From contig JAPPEU010000086.1 of NCBI GenBank assembly GCA_028875245.1, forward strand, positions 24,958 through 88,957: DNA of 64,000 nucleotides. The letters run 5' to 3'. The position numbers were made by a program, and so were the translations under genes. Source of the stretch: Chloroflexota bacterium (GTDB lineage Bacteria; Chloroflexota; Anaerolineae; Aggregatilineales; Phototrophicaceae). The stretch's first letter is position 1; each line of letters begins with the position of its first letter. The notes beneath the pieces were generated by a model. That model worked only from the letters and a program-made list of their open reading frames with translations. It searched no databases and was not told the DNA's origin. Positions 1 through 9,419 of the stretch are shown here, piece after piece.

Positions 1-959
1 AGGACGATATCGGCGATCAGATTGCCGATCAGCAAGATAATCGCGAGGATCATCAGCACCGTTCCGGCCAGGAACATATCCTGGCGATTCAAGGCGCGAA
101 TGAAAGGCGGTCCCAAGGTCGGCAAATCCAGCACGATAGAAATGATGATCGTGCCGCTGATGAGCAACGGCAATTGCATGCCGACGCGGCTGATCAGCGG
201 ATTGACGGCAATGCGCGTGGCGTGCTTGTATATGACAATGCGCTCCTTTAGCCCCTTGGCGCGCGCCGCTTCGATAAACTGCTGGTCTAGGATATCCAGC
301 AAGTTGGCGCGCATGATGCGAAAGGTGCCTGCCATGCCGCCCAAACCCAGTATCGCCAGCGGCACCGGCAAATGCTTGGCGAAATCCACGACGCGTTCCC
401 AGGTCCAGGGCGCGTCTTTGAACTGCTGCGAGAAAAGCCCACCGGAGTAATCCGTCTTTAGCACAAACACGGCGATGAAGAGATAGATGACCGCGATCAG
501 GAAATCCGGCGTCGATATGCCGATGAAGGACAGCGTGGACAAGAAATAATCCCAGCGCGAATTCTTGCGCGTGGCGGCGAAGATGCCAAATGGAATCGCC
601 AAACCCCAGGAGATGAACAATGTCGCCACGCCCAGGAATACTGTCAAACCCGTTCGCTGCACCAGAATATCGGCGACTGGCGCGTTGCTGTATTCGATCG
701 AGAAGCCGAAATCTCCGCTCGGGAATCCATCAATCCACTTGAAATACTGAACGATGACGGGTTCATCGAAACCGTAAGTGCGGCGCAGGTTTTCAATGGT
801 TTCCGGCGGCATCGGCTGGCCTGTCGATGCTTCCTGCTGCCGCACCCAATTCGAGACCACATCGCCCGGCGGCAACTGAATCACCACAAAGCTGATTAGC
901 GTGATGAGAAAAAACGTTATCGCCGCCGAAACCAGCCGCCGAATAATGAAGGCAGTCAT
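1..959 (-). CDS. Opp/Dpp-type ABC transporter permease (DppB-like), 3' end cut by window edge
   Basis: Reading the minus strand from an ATG at 957-959 gives an open frame of 319 codons that runs off the left edge without a stop. It begins MTAFIIRRLVSAAITFF, has a first membrane segment, then the IQLPPGDVVSNW stretch typical of the periplasmic start of DppB permeases. Further on it has an EAA-type loop (ARAKGLKERIVIYKHATR) that contacts the ATPase. The family is about 310-340 residues, so only the last few residues are missing. It lies downstream of the SBP at 1076-2911, with a hairpin between them, and would form the inner-membrane channel for the same oligopeptide or oligosaccharide. The DppC partner is presumably beyond the edge. 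Confidence 0.9.
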   Translation of the reverse strand, partial: MTAFIIRRLVSAAITFFLITLISFVVIQLPPGDVVSNWVRQQEASTGQPMPPETIENLRRTYGFDEPVIVQYFKWIDGFPSGDFGFSIEYSNAPVADILVQRTGLTVFLGVATLFISWGLAIPFGIFAATRKNSRWDYFLSTLSFIGISTPDFLIAVIYLFIAVFVLKTDYSGGLFSQQFKDAPWTWERVVDFAKHLPVPLAILGLGGMAGTFRIMRANLLDILDQQFIEAARAKGLKERIVIYKHATRIAVNPLISRVGMQLPLLISGTIIISIVLDLPTLGPPFIRALNRQDMFLAGTVLMILAIILLIGNLIADIV

Positions 960-1018
960 CTAGGCAAGTGCTCCATGAGGCGCAACGAACAGCATTATTT
1001 TGCTGCTTGAGGCGGGAT

Positions 1019-1048
1019 GGCGAGCCACTGAAAGGCGAGTGACTCGCC
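1019..1048. repeat. Hairpin between SBP and permease
   Basis: GGCGAGcCACT (1019-1029) pairs with AGTGaCTCGCC (1038-1048): 11 positions with one C-A mismatch and an 8-base loop. It lies just 3' of the SBP gene, in the SBP-permease spacer. It shares the GGCGAG/CTCGCC arms with the dispersed repeat family of this window. It probably stabilises the SBP mRNA or attenuates transcription. Confidence 0.65.
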
Positions 1049-1075
1049 ACCACAATTTACGGCATCTGCGAAAGC

Positions 1076-2911
1076 TTAGGAACCGCCTTCGCCAGGCTCG
1101 TACTTGGCGTATGCCGTCTCCATCTGATAAGCCGATGCGTCTTGCAACTGGCTGTTGCGCGAGATTCGATCCGCCATATTGCCCAGGCGCCTGTTCTTGA
1201 TGAAGGGACGCTGCCAGAAGCCTGTCGAGATATACCACACATTGTCCGCGTGCAGATTCGATACCTCAAACATCAACTCGTTGCGTTCTTCGTCCGATGC
1301 GGTCAATGCCGCGCGCATCAACTCAACATTGCGAACGAAATCGTCATCGACCGGGTCTTCCTCCCAATTGCGATGGTAGAAAGGCGTATTCGGACCAGTC
1401 GGCGCCAGCCCGTGCATCTCCGCGCCGAAGGGATAACTCGCGCCATCGCGGTCCCAGGTATGGATCATGAAGTCGCCTGCGGTGAATCGCTCGCGCACCA
1501 GCGATTGGTCGTTGGCGTCCATGATCGCGTTGAGACCGATGTCCGCGAAGTATTCGGTCACGAGCTCGACAATCGGCGTGTAAAGATCGTGGATGCCCAC
1601 CTCAATGACCAACTGCAGAGACTCGCCACCCGGCGCTTCACGGAAGCCATCGCCGTCCGCGTCCACATAGCCGGCTTCCTCCAACATGGCGCGCGCGCCA
1701 TCTGGATCGTATTGCGCCCACAATCCGCCGTCGTCCGCGGTGTAGTAACCCGATTCGGGCGACAGCGATGAGCCGTTGGGATTGAACAGCCCGGCGTAGA
1801 AAAGGTCGCCGATTTCTTGACGGTTGATCCCGATTGAGACGGCGCGGCGGAAATTGACATCGCGGAAGGCGCTCTTGATCACCGGATCGGGATGATCCAG
1901 GTTGAAGTGGAAGGCGACTCCGTCAAAGTCGGCGAAGGTCAGGCTGATATCGCGGCCCTCTTGAATCGCTTCGCTGAATAGTTGAATATGCTGCACACCG
2001 ACCCAGGTCGTATCGAAATCGAACTGCCCGGTGACATTGCCCAAGGCGACACCTTGACGATCCTCAACCAGCTCAATCGTTACGCGGTCGAAATAGGGCA
2101 GCTGGTTGCCTTCCGGGTCGACCTTCCAATAGTAAGGATTGCGCACCTGGTTATAGAATTCGCCGACTACAAAGTCTTCATACATCCAGGCTTGCAGGGT
2201 GTGACGTCCGCGTCCGTTCTCCAGCAATGTCTGCGCCTGATAATCTTCGTAAGTGGCTTCCTCGTTGTAATCAGGGTGGAAAGTAGAGAGATAGTGCTTG
2301 GGCAAAGCGATGTTGCGCAGCGACGCCTGGGTCTCGGCAAAGAGCGGGTACGGGTCCTGATAGGTGAAGACCAGGGTATGATCATCGAGAGCTTCCAACG
2401 CTGGCGGCTCGCCATTCTGATATGTCACGCCAATGCCAAATCCGGTGACGCTTTCGTTGAGAGAATTGTCGTACCATAGGAAGAGCACATCCTCAGCGCT
2501 GAAGTCTTCTCCATCCGACCACTTGACCCCTTGACGCAGATTCACCGTCCATACCGTTTGGTCATCATTGGATGACCAGCTTTCGGCGAGATTGGGCTGG
2601 ATGGGGCCTTCACCGGAAACTGGCGTATTCCAGCGCACGAGCGGCTCATAAGTCATGTTGTATGTCATGTACGTAATGAGCGCGGCAGTACCGCGACGCA
2701 AGGTACCGCCGTAGGTACCGATTTCGTTGAGCGGCTCCACGACCAGCGGATTGGGAGGCAGGCGATCTTCAACCGGCGACAGTTCCCCCGCGGCGACCTG
2801 CTCCGCCAACATCGGCGCTTCCTGATACATCATGTCCTGCGCGACCCCAACGGCGCTGAACACAAGAAACGCAAGCAAAACGACAAGTGTTTTGTGCAGA
2901 TTACGGCACAT
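1076..2911 (-). CDS. ABC transporter substrate-binding protein, family 5 (Opp/Dpp type)
   Basis: A 611-residue extracytoplasmic solute-binding protein. Residues 1-25 form a Sec signal peptide (basic MCRNLHK, a hydrophobic core, then VAQD). The mature start (MYQEAPMLAEQVAAG) closely resembles that of the SBP at 23581. The SBP_bac_5 body includes GVKWSDGEDFSAEDV near residue 130 and the FRRAVSIGINR segment typical of the second lobe. At 611 residues it is somewhat longer than peptide-binding DppA (about 535), as in many oligosaccharide-binding members. An AAAGGAG ribosome-binding site precedes the ATG. The DppB-like permease follows on the same strand after a hairpin. The substrate cannot be read from sequence; a sugar oligomer is plausible given the neighbourhood. 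Confidence 0.93.
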   Translation of the reverse strand: MCRNLHKTLVVLLAFLVFSAVGVAQDMMYQEAPMLAEQVAAGELSPVEDRLPPNPLVVEPLNEIGTYGGTLRRGTAALITYMTYNMTYEPLVRWNTPVSGEGPIQPNLAESWSSNDDQTVWTVNLRQGVKWSDGEDFSAEDVLFLWYDNSLNESVTGFGIGVTYQNGEPPALEALDDHTLVFTYQDPYPLFAETQASLRNIALPKHYLSTFHPDYNEEATYEDYQAQTLLENGRGRHTLQAWMYEDFVVGEFYNQVRNPYYWKVDPEGNQLPYFDRVTIELVEDRQGVALGNVTGQFDFDTTWVGVQHIQLFSEAIQEGRDISLTFADFDGVAFHFNLDHPDPVIKSAFRDVNFRRAVSIGINRQEIGDLFYAGLFNPNGSSLSPESGYYTADDGGLWAQYDPDGARAMLEEAGYVDADGDGFREAPGGESLQLVIEVGIHDLYTPIVELVTEYFADIGLNAIMDANDQSLVRERFTAGDFMIHTWDRDGASYPFGAEMHGLAPTGPNTPFYHRNWEEDPVDDDFVRNVELMRAALTASDEERNELMFEVSNLHADNVWYISTGFWQRPFIKNRRLGNMADRISRNSQLQDASAYQMETAYAKYEPGEGGS

Positions 2912-3261
2912 TTCAAAATCTCCTTTACTACTTTGCTTCTTGCAGCCGCGCGAGCAGTGAAACCTAACTTCGATCTGAGACCTTCAATGCTCCGCGCATA
3001 TTTATCATAACAATTGTGTAGACACGATGCAAAGCATGGCCATCATATCATTGCGCAGAGTGAAAGCGGAAGCGAGTGGTCTCAATCGCCCCTGTTCGGA
3101 CCAAGCGCGCCCTGGAGCGCCTGCAATAATCCCAGTTCACTCTATTTCGATGCAAATTCGAATCCACCACAGGAGGACGCAAGGCCAAGTGGCAGGCCGA
3201 TGCGCCTGCTTCAGATAATGAAGCGCCCTGAACATCGTCATTTTCAAGCGTGAGGGCATCG
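2912..3261. other. Intergenic region without a supported gene
   Basis: The roughly 350 bases between the SBP (starting at 2911 on minus) and the 3' end of the epimerase hold only short overlapping open frames on both strands with no family resemblance. The part next to 2911 must contain the promoter and leader of the SBP transcript (AAAGGAG ribosome-binding site at about 2922-2928, minus). The AT-rich stretch around 2998-3020 is the best candidate for promoter elements, but I see no clean pair. Confidence 0.5.
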
Positions 3262-4284
3262 CTAATTCGGGATCTGATCGATCGTATCGCCGCGCCGAAA
3301 GGCCAGGGCGGTATCCACCATCTTGTCGAAGCTGAATTGTGGCTTGTACCCGAGCATCGAGCGCGCCTTTTCGTTGGAAACATGCGGTCCCCAATAGAAG
3401 GGCATTGCGACGTCGCGGTAGGGTCTGTCAGTATTATCCGCGATCAAGCGCGCTGCCGCGGTGTAATTGACAGGAACGGGACCAACCATGTTAAAGGCTT
3501 CGCCAATCGCATTCTTGCTCTCCAATGCCAACAGCGTGCCAGCCACCACATCGCGCACATCGGTGAAGGCCAGCGCCCATGATTTTCCATTCGGGTCGGT
3601 GACCGCGCAGACGGCGTCCGGCGTTTGCAAGAGCTCATTGATAATCGCCTGGGCTTCGTCCACATGCCGCGCGCCAAACCAGGGGATGCGGTTCTTCGCC
3701 ACGGCAAGTTCGACAAAATAATTCAGCCAGACCGGGTTCAGCACGCCAAGCACCTCATTCGCGGCCAGGATCGAACTGTAGCGCAGGATCGTCACCGGCA
3801 AGCCGTATTCAGCCATATAAGCTCGGCAAGCATTTTCGGAAAGCAGCTTGGTCAGCGCGTAGATATCGGCCGGCTGCTGCGGTGAATCTTCATGAAAGGT
3901 GACCTGATGGGTGACAAAGGGATTGTAGGTTTGGTCGGTGCTGGCGAGTATGAAGCGCTGCACCGGCGTAGAGGATGCCAAGGCGCCCTCCAGCAAACTG
4001 ATCGTCGACTGCGTGTTGATTTCGAGCATGCGCTCAGACGGGTGGATGCCCTCCAGTATCTGCGCCGCCTGATGAATGACGATGTCGACGCCGTCGGCCG
4101 CCGCCCGCACGCGATCGGCATCGGCAATATCGGCTTCCACGATCTCGACGCCGAGGCTCACCGCTTTGTTCGCTTTGGGGTCGCCGGGCATGACCAGCCC
4201 GCGCACACGATGACCCCGCATTATAAGCTGATGCACGAGGTTTGCGCCGACGCGTCCGGAGACGCCGGAAATAAGCACTTTCAT
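3262..4284 (-). CDS. NAD(P)-dependent epimerase/dehydratase (extended SDR)
   Basis: A 340-residue cytoplasmic extended short-chain dehydrogenase. The N-terminal Rossmann motif is GVSGRVG at residues 7-13 (GxxGxxG, extended type). ADIADAD follows beta-strand 3, HQAAQ beta-strand 4, and the catalytic YALTK lies near residue 142, with an upstream Ser/Thr (ASTDQ). The length fits nucleotide-sugar or sugar epimerases and related 3-beta-HSD/UDP-glucose 4-epimerase-like proteins; the exact substrate is unknown. It is the last gene of the run 7814-3262, 50 bases after the DppC stop, so it may process what that importer brings in. No own promoter is evident. Confidence 0.85.
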   Translation of the reverse strand: MKVLISGVSGRVGANLVHQLIMRGHRVRGLVMPGDPKANKAVSLGVEIVEADIADADRVRAAADGVDIVIHQAAQILEGIHPSERMLEINTQSTISLLEGALASSTPVQRFILASTDQTYNPFVTHQVTFHEDSPQQPADIYALTKLLSENACRAYMAEYGLPVTILRYSSILAANEVLGVLNPVWLNYFVELAVAKNRIPWFGARHVDEAQAIINELLQTPDAVCAVTDPNGKSWALAFTDVRDVVAGTLLALESKNAIGEAFNMVGPVPVNYTAAARLIADNTDRPYRDVAMPFYWGPHVSNEKARSMLGYKPQFSFDKMVDTALAFRRGDTIDQIPN

Positions 4285-4334
4285 GAGTTATCGCTCCCAT
4301 TGTTCAAATGGTTGAATTGCAAGATGTCCTGCCG

Positions 4335-5180
4335 CTATTGGCCGGCGCCGCGCGGGCGCGTCGTCGGGTCGATGAAATCGCGCAGGCCGTCGCCCAAAAC
4401 GTTTAACGAGAATACGGCGAGAAAGATCGCCAGGCCAGGGAAGACGGTAAACCACCAGAAGCCGGTAAAAACATAATCGCGGCCGGCGCTGAGGATGCCG
4501 CCCCAAGTCGGCGTCGGCGGGCGCACGCCGATGCCCAGAAAACTCAACGACGCCTCGATCAGAATCGCGTCAGCCAGCAGCACGGTCACCTGCACCGCCA
4601 GCGGTGGAAAGGCGTTGACCAACAGATGCCGGCGCAACACGGAAGCGGTCGAGGCGCCCATCGCGCGCGCCGCCAGCACATAATCCTGGTTGCGTTCGCT
4701 GATGGCGACGCTGCGGGCGATGCGCGTGAACTGTGGAATCGTAACGAGCGCGACCACGATGACCACATTGAGCAAGCTCGGCCCCAAGGTCGCCATCAAG
4801 AATATCGCCAGCACGATGGGCGGAAAGGCGAAGAATATATCGATCACCCGCATGATGATTTCATCGACCCGCCCACCGATATAACCGGCGGCCAAGCCAA
4901 TCGTCGTGCCCACCGTCACCGCCAGGATCACCGCCAGCGAACCCAAGCCGAGAGATATCCGCGTCCCGTGGATGACGCGGCTGAGAATGTCGCGCCCGAA
5001 TTGATCAGTGCCGAAGCGATAGAGCTCGTTCGGCGCCTTGAGCACGTCGGAAAGATGCTGTTCTGTGGGGTCGAAAGGCGCGATTTGCGCGGCGAATACG
5101 GCGCTGACGGCCAGAATGACCAAGACGATCAGCCCGATCAGAGCAAGAGGGTCGTTCCGCAGCCACCACAATCTGCCCAC
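4335..5180 (-). CDS. ABC transporter permease, DppC-like
   Basis: A 281-residue inner-membrane permease. The N-terminal OppC-type segment is followed by the periplasmic FDPTEQHLSDVL and FGTDQFGRDILSRVIHG signature of DppC proteins. Six predicted membrane spans follow, including the EAA loop (AARAMGASTASVLRRHLL) near residues 170-190. FLGIGVRPPTPTWGGIL near the C-terminus is the usual family motif. It follows the DppB gene by 11 bases, so the two are certainly cotranscribed. Together with the SBP at 6228-7814 they make importer B. No ATPase lies in this operon, so energising subunits must come from another locus, possibly 16526-18585 or 12459-14654. Confidence 0.93.
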   Translation of the reverse strand: MGRLWWLRNDPLALIGLIVLVILAVSAVFAAQIAPFDPTEQHLSDVLKAPNELYRFGTDQFGRDILSRVIHGTRISLGLGSLAVILAVTVGTTIGLAAGYIGGRVDEIIMRVIDIFFAFPPIVLAIFLMATLGPSLLNVVIVVALVTIPQFTRIARSVAISERNQDYVLAARAMGASTASVLRRHLLVNAFPPLAVQVTVLLADAILIEASLSFLGIGVRPPTPTWGGILSAGRDYVFTGFWWFTVFPGLAIFLAVFSLNVLGDGLRDFIDPTTRPRGAGQ

Positions 5181-5191
5181 TGCCCGCCCCT

Positions 5192-6139
5192 TTACTGAGC
5201 GTCCCGTATGCGCGGATCGATGAGCATATAGAGAAAATCGACCAGGACGTTGACGAGGATGAAGGCGACGGCGGATACCAGCGCCACGCCTTGCACAACC
5301 GAGTAATCCTGATCAATGCCGGCTTCAAGCAGCAGCCGCCCCATACCCGGGAAGAAGAAGATGACCTCGACGATGATAGCGCCGCCCAGCAGATAGCCGA
5401 CCTGCATGCCGATGATGGTCATGGGCGCCATCAGAGAATTGCGAAGCGCATGCCGCAGGACAATCCAGCGTTCTCGCTGCCCTTTGGCGCGCGCCGTTCG
5501 AATGTAATCTTTGCTCAGCACATCCAGCATGCTGGCGCGAACCATGCGCGACAATGCCGACGCCGGCGCCGCCGCGATCGATAATGCCGGCAAAATCAAG
5601 GACTGGAGCCAGGGACCGAATCCCCGGTCAGGCGAGACATAGCCGCCGGGCGGAAACCAGCCCAGGCCGACGGCGATGAAGGTGATGAAGAGCAGGGCCA
5701 GCCAAAAGTTCGGCATGGAGATGCCCAGCAGGGAAAAGACGCGGCTCAGCATGTCGCTGGCGCTGTTGCGTTTGACGGCGGAGATGATGCCGGTGGGGAA
5801 GGCGATAAGCAGCACCATCACCATCGCCACCGCGGTCAATTGCAATGTGATCGAAAGGCTGTGCCCAATCAGCCTGCTGACGTACTCTTTCGTAATCAGC
5901 GAAACGCCGAAGTCGCCACGGACGATCTGCCCCAGCCAGCGCACATACAGCACATAAATCGGCTTATCAAGATCCAACTGTTGCCGCAGCGTCTCAAGCT
6001 GTTGCGGCGTGGCATAAATGCCCAGGCTGGAAAGCGCTGGATCGCCCGGCGCGAACCAGAGCAACACATATATCAAAAGGGTGACGCCGAATAGAACCGG
6101 CAGCGAGAACAGCAGGCGCCGCGTGATGAATCGAGCCAT
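5192..6139 (-). CDS. ABC transporter permease, DppB-like
   Basis: A 315-residue inner-membrane permease of the DppB type. It starts MARFITRRLLFSLPVLFG (first span), followed by FAPGDPALSSLG and the periplasmic QLDLDKPIYVLYVRWLGQ. The EAA loop (ARAKGQRERWIVLRHALRN) is near residue 225, and the C-terminus ends VDFLYMLIDPRIRD, a standard family end. It lies between the SBP (ending at 6228) and the DppC gene, with a hairpin at 6179-6203 in the 88-base SBP-permease spacer. It forms the transmembrane pore with the product of 4335-5180. Confidence 0.93.
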   Translation of the reverse strand: MARFITRRLLFSLPVLFGVTLLIYVLLWFAPGDPALSSLGIYATPQQLETLRQQLDLDKPIYVLYVRWLGQIVRGDFGVSLITKEYVSRLIGHSLSITLQLTAVAMVMVLLIAFPTGIISAVKRNSASDMLSRVFSLLGISMPNFWLALLFITFIAVGLGWFPPGGYVSPDRGFGPWLQSLILPALSIAAAPASALSRMVRASMLDVLSKDYIRTARAKGQRERWIVLRHALRNSLMAPMTIIGMQVGYLLGGAIIVEVIFFFPGMGRLLLEAGIDQDYSVVQGVALVSAVAFILVNVLVDFLYMLIDPRIRDAQ

Positions 6140-6178
6140 ATCTCACATAGACACAATCAGCCATTTGGATGTGTAGAC

Positions 6179-6203
6179 GGGCGACGCCGCAAAAGCATCG
6201 CCC
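6179..6203. repeat. Hairpin between SBP and permease
   Basis: GGGCGACGC (6179-6187) pairs with GCATCGCCC (6195-6203): 9 positions with one non-Watson-Crick position and a 7-base loop. It sits in the SBP-DppB spacer and is preceded by GTAGAC, seen near related repeats elsewhere in the window. Likely role: stabilising the SBP message or partial termination. Confidence 0.6.
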
Positions 6204-6227
6204 GCCGCGGTGTTGGCTTAGCCTTGC

Positions 6228-7814
6228 TTAGCCCTTGGCGATTTCTGACGCGTCGATGACATCATCTAGCGGCGGAACATAACCGGAAATGCCATCGCGC
6301 CAGGCGCTCAGGTTGTCAGGCCAATACAGAACGAACTCGACGGCTTCGTCCACGACGGTCGCCTGCACCTGGTCATAACCGGCGCGGCGTTCATCGGCGT
6401 CAGCGCTGGCGGCGGCGGCGTTCATCGTTTGGTGCGTCTGCTCGAAGATTTCGCCATTGTGCGGTCCCCAGCCGAAGAGCGTATCGCCGCGGCCGATGAA
6501 GGGTCCGTAAATCCAGCGCGTATGAATATCGATGTCCGAGCCGAGCGCGCTGGTGTTGCCCCAGGTGGTGTAGGTATCGAAAGTGCGGTCAAAGACGAAC
6601 TGATAACCCGCCTCCACCTCGATCAGGCGGATTTCCGCCTCAATGCCGACCGCTTCCACCATCGGCTTGATCAAGGTGACCGTGTCGGCCAGGAACTTCA
6701 GCGAGCCAGCCATCAACTCCAGCTTGATGCCCTCGGCCCCCGCCTCGCTGAGCAGAGCCCGCGCCATATCCGGGTCGTAATTGTATTTGTCGGCATCGGC
6801 GTTGTAATTGTCCATCGACGGCGGAATGCTGGAGCCGTTTCCGGGCAGGCCCTTGCCGCTCAATACGGTGTCGATGATGGCTTGGCGGTCGATGGCGTAA
6901 GAGAGCGCCTGGCGCACACGCGCGTCATCGAGCGGCGGCTTGGTGCAGTTGTAGGCAATAAAAGCCCGGCGGGTGCTGGGGCCGGCACCGGCGACGATGC
7001 CGGGAGCGCGACCGAAGATATCAAAACTTTCGGGCGGCACCTGCTCCATGACATCGGATTGGCTGGCGACCAGGTTTGCCATGCGCACACTGGCTTCCGG
7101 CACCTCACGATAGGTCAGGCTGTCCAGCAGCGGCAAGCCTTCGATAAAGTAATCGGCATTGCGCGTAAGCTCGACGCGGTCTTGCGCGATCATGTTTTGG
7201 AAGACGAAGGGACCCGTCCCGACCGGTTCCAAATTGAAGCGATCCATGCCTTTGTCATTGAATGTCGCTTCGGGCAGCACGGACATGACAAAGAGGCGTT
7301 CCGGCAGCAGGCCAAAGGGCTCGCTGAGATGGATGGTGGCGGAGTAATCACCCGTCGCTTCCGCCCCGTCTACCGGCGTCAGGAAGTTAGCGAAGAGAGA
7401 GGCCGTATCCGGATTCTGAATCAAATTCAGCGTGAATGCAAAATCAGACGCCTTCATCTCAGCGCCATCGTGGAACAGCACGCCCTGGCGGAAGTTCAGC
7501 GCCCAGGTCATGTCATCTATTTGCGTCGGCGGCTCACTCAACAGATCCGGCACTTTGTTGAAGACGGCGTTGTTGATGGTCAACTCACCGATGGCGGTGG
7601 ACAGCACGGGGTTCAGGCGGCCAAAGCTGTTGGCGATATCGATTGTTGCGGCCGAGCCGCCCTGCGCCACCACAGATGCCAGCGGGCTCGCCGAATAAAC
7701 AAGCGCGCCGGCCCCGGTCGTCAGCATGGTCTGCAAAAAGCGCCTGCGCGAAAGCGAGTTGCCCGCTAACATCCTGGATGTATTACGAATGTCCTTCTCT
7801 TGTTTGCGGTTCAT
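6228..7814 (-). CDS. Tat-exported ABC substrate-binding protein, family 5
   Basis: A 528-residue SBP. The N-terminus carries a twin-arginine signal: SRRRFLQTML at about residues 23-32, then a hydrophobic stretch ending near VVAQG. The lipobox Cys is absent, so a lipid anchor is not predicted. The mature part has family features such as GVLFHDGAEMKASDF near residue 115, VGTGPFVFQ, and VRQALSYAIDRQAI in the second lobe. It heads importer B (DppB and DppC follow). Export by Tat implies folding in the cytoplasm, in contrast to the Sec-type SBPs at 1076 and 23581. A GGAGAC ribosome-binding site precedes the ATG. Confidence 0.92.
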   Translation of the reverse strand: MNRKQEKDIRNTSRMLAGNSLSRRRFLQTMLTTGAGALVYSASPLASVVAQGGSAATIDIANSFGRLNPVLSTAIGELTINNAVFNKVPDLLSEPPTQIDDMTWALNFRQGVLFHDGAEMKASDFAFTLNLIQNPDTASLFANFLTPVDGAEATGDYSATIHLSEPFGLLPERLFVMSVLPEATFNDKGMDRFNLEPVGTGPFVFQNMIAQDRVELTRNADYFIEGLPLLDSLTYREVPEASVRMANLVASQSDVMEQVPPESFDIFGRAPGIVAGAGPSTRRAFIAYNCTKPPLDDARVRQALSYAIDRQAIIDTVLSGKGLPGNGSSIPPSMDNYNADADKYNYDPDMARALLSEAGAEGIKLELMAGSLKFLADTVTLIKPMVEAVGIEAEIRLIEVEAGYQFVFDRTFDTYTTWGNTSALGSDIDIHTRWIYGPFIGRGDTLFGWGPHNGEIFEQTHQTMNAAAASADADERRAGYDQVQATVVDEAVEFVLYWPDNLSAWRDGISGYVPPLDDVIDASEIAKG

Positions 7815-7917
7815 TCTGAAGTCTCCATTTACGATTTTATTGATAAGTTTAGCGATTCCTCCTGCTTCAATGCGTCATAGGCAGGTCCTCCTGGGTTGCG
7901 CTCGTTGCCGACTGCAA

Positions 7918-7966
7918 ACCCCATCCCCCGGCCCCTTGCCCCAGCGAGCCAGGGAAGGGGCGCTGG
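7918..7966. repeat. CCCC-rich palindromic intergenic repeat
   Basis: CCCCTTGCC (7932-7940) and GGGAAGGGG (7952-7960) form imperfect arms, embedded in a CCCCATCCCCCGGCCCC context. The same style recurs at 11450-11490, 13450-13516, 13570-13612, 36479-36530 and 36560-36598. It lies in the 225-base gap between the aminotransferase end and the SBP start. Confidence 0.6.
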
Positions 7967-8039
7967 GCCTCACGAGTACATGATTCATCCAGTGTCCTGC
8001 TCACAAAGAGAGGCAAAGTCTGTCGCCTGGGCGGCGGCT

Positions 8040-9419
8040 TCATCGCTCGCTCCAAATATCGGCGACCGTTTCCAGCGTATGCTGTATATCGGCTTCGGTA
8101 TGCGCGGCCGAAAGATACCAAAGCCCGCGCGCGAGCAAACGAATGCCCCGGTCCAACATCGCGCCCACGAATTCGCTGTTTCGAACCCCGTCGATATCCA
8201 GGCTGTCGCGGTAATCGACGATCTCATCGCGCTCGGTGAATGCCAAATGAAACACCGGCCCCAGCCCCTGGATCAGGACAGGCAGCCCAAAATCCGCCGC
8301 CAGCTTGCGCAAACCATTCATAAGCGTCTCGCCCAGTTGGTGGATGTGTTGATAGTCAAGGCGTTCCAATTCAGCGATCGTGGCTTGAGCCGCGGCCGTG
8401 ACCATGACATTGCTGTTGTAAGTGCCGGAGTGATTGACCTGCAGCCGGGCGATGCGCTCAAGCAATTCCCGCCGGCCGGCCAGGCAGGCGATGGGGAAGC
8501 CGTTGGCCATCGCTTTGCCAAAAGTCGCCAGATCCGGCGTGACGCCGTAGAAGCTCTGCGCCCCGCCCAGGGCCAGTCGAAAGCCGGTGATGACCTCGTC
8601 AAAAATCAGAACGACGCCATACTGCGCGCATAACTCCCGCACCGTCTCCAGATAACCGGGCAGCGGCGGAATGCAGGCATTGTTGCACATCACCGGCTCC
8701 ATGATGACAGCGGCCAGTTCATGTCCAAGACTCTGCATTGTCGCCCGCATGAGATCAGAATCGTTCCAGGGGAGTACGATGATGTTCTCGCCGGCGCTCG
8801 CCAGCTGGCCGCCGGAAGCGAGCGCAGGCCTTGGCGCTTGAGGTGGTCCCGCCTGATCCAAGCCCGGCGCGCTGCTGATCAGCGTTTCATCGTACCAGCC
8901 GTGATAATGCCCTTCAAACTTGAGGATTTTGTCGCGGCCGGTGTGGGCGCGCGCAACCCGTATCGCCGCGTGTACCGCCTCCGAGCCCGAATTGCAGAAA
9001 CGCAGCAACTCGGCGCAGGGCGCCGCCCGCTGGATGCTTTCGGCTAGTTCGATTTCCAGCTCGTGCTGCGCGCCATAAAGCTGTCCATTTCGCATCGCCC
9101 GCTCGACAGCGTCAAGCAGGCCCGGCGGACTGTGACCCAGGAACATCGGTCCCTGCGAGAGCGTGTAGTCAAGGTAGTGGTTCTCGTCAGCATCGATTAT
9201 GCGGGCGCCTGTCGCGCTGCGGAAGTAAAGCGGCGGCTGGGCAAGCGCCCGCACGTTGCTGCTGACCCCGCCGGCCAGCGATCCCCGCGCTCGCTGGAAC
9301 AGATCGATAGATCGCTGATATCGGGACAAGTTTCTCCTCGCCGTTTGCTCCGCCAGGGCCAAGAGATGCGGCGCCGGCATAAAACCCAAGCGCTTTGAGA
9401 TTTGGCGCGCGCCCGCCAT
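8040..9419 (-). CDS. PLP-dependent class III aminotransferase (glutamate-1-semialdehyde aminomutase-like)
   Basis: A 459-residue fold-type I PLP enzyme. IFDEVITGFR near residue 275 supplies the Asp that binds the pyridine nitrogen. The Schiff-base lysine is K302 in FGKAMANGFP. GHYHGWYDE and GSEAVHAAIRVARA are the usual cofactor-phosphate and substrate motifs. The N-terminal LFQRARGSLAGGVSS is characteristic of the HemL-like subgroup, but there are no haem genes nearby, so a catabolic or amino-sugar transaminase/aminomutase is as likely. The annotated ATG has a weak AGG upstream; an internal ATG at 9380 (MPAP) is possible. The gene is upstream of, and on the same strand as, importer B, with a 225-base gap. 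Confidence 0.9.
   Translation of the reverse strand: MAGARQISKRLGFMPAPHLLALAEQTARRNLSRYQRSIDLFQRARGSLAGGVSSNVRALAQPPLYFRSATGARIIDADENHYLDYTLSQGPMFLGHSPPGLLDAVERAMRNGQLYGAQHELEIELAESIQRAAPCAELLRFCNSGSEAVHAAIRVARAHTGRDKILKFEGHYHGWYDETLISSAPGLDQAGPPQAPRPALASGGQLASAGENIIVLPWNDSDLMRATMQSLGHELAAVIMEPVMCNNACIPPLPGYLETVRELCAQYGVVLIFDEVITGFRLALGGAQSFYGVTPDLATFGKAMANGFPIACLAGRRELLERIARLQVNHSGTYNSNVMVTAAAQATIAELERLDYQHIHQLGETLMNGLRKLAADFGLPVLIQGLGPVFHLAFTERDEIVDYRDSLDIDGVRNSEFVGAMLDRGIRLLARGLWYLSAAHTEADIQHTLETVADIWSER

Noticed and set aside
3014..3253. A 79-codon plus frame between the SBP and epimerase
   Set aside because: No ribosome-binding site, no organised features, and overlapping frames on both strands are equally open.
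6429..7769. A 446-codon open frame on plus, antisense to the importer B SBP
   Set aside because: It lies wholly opposite a clear SBP gene and its translation is His/Arg/Gln-rich without any motif; long antisense frames are expected at this GC content.
8040..9419. Assignment of the aminotransferase as hemL
   Set aside because: Motifs fit the glutamate-1-semialdehyde aminomutase-like subgroup, but no other tetrapyrrole gene is present and many catabolic class III transaminases share them.
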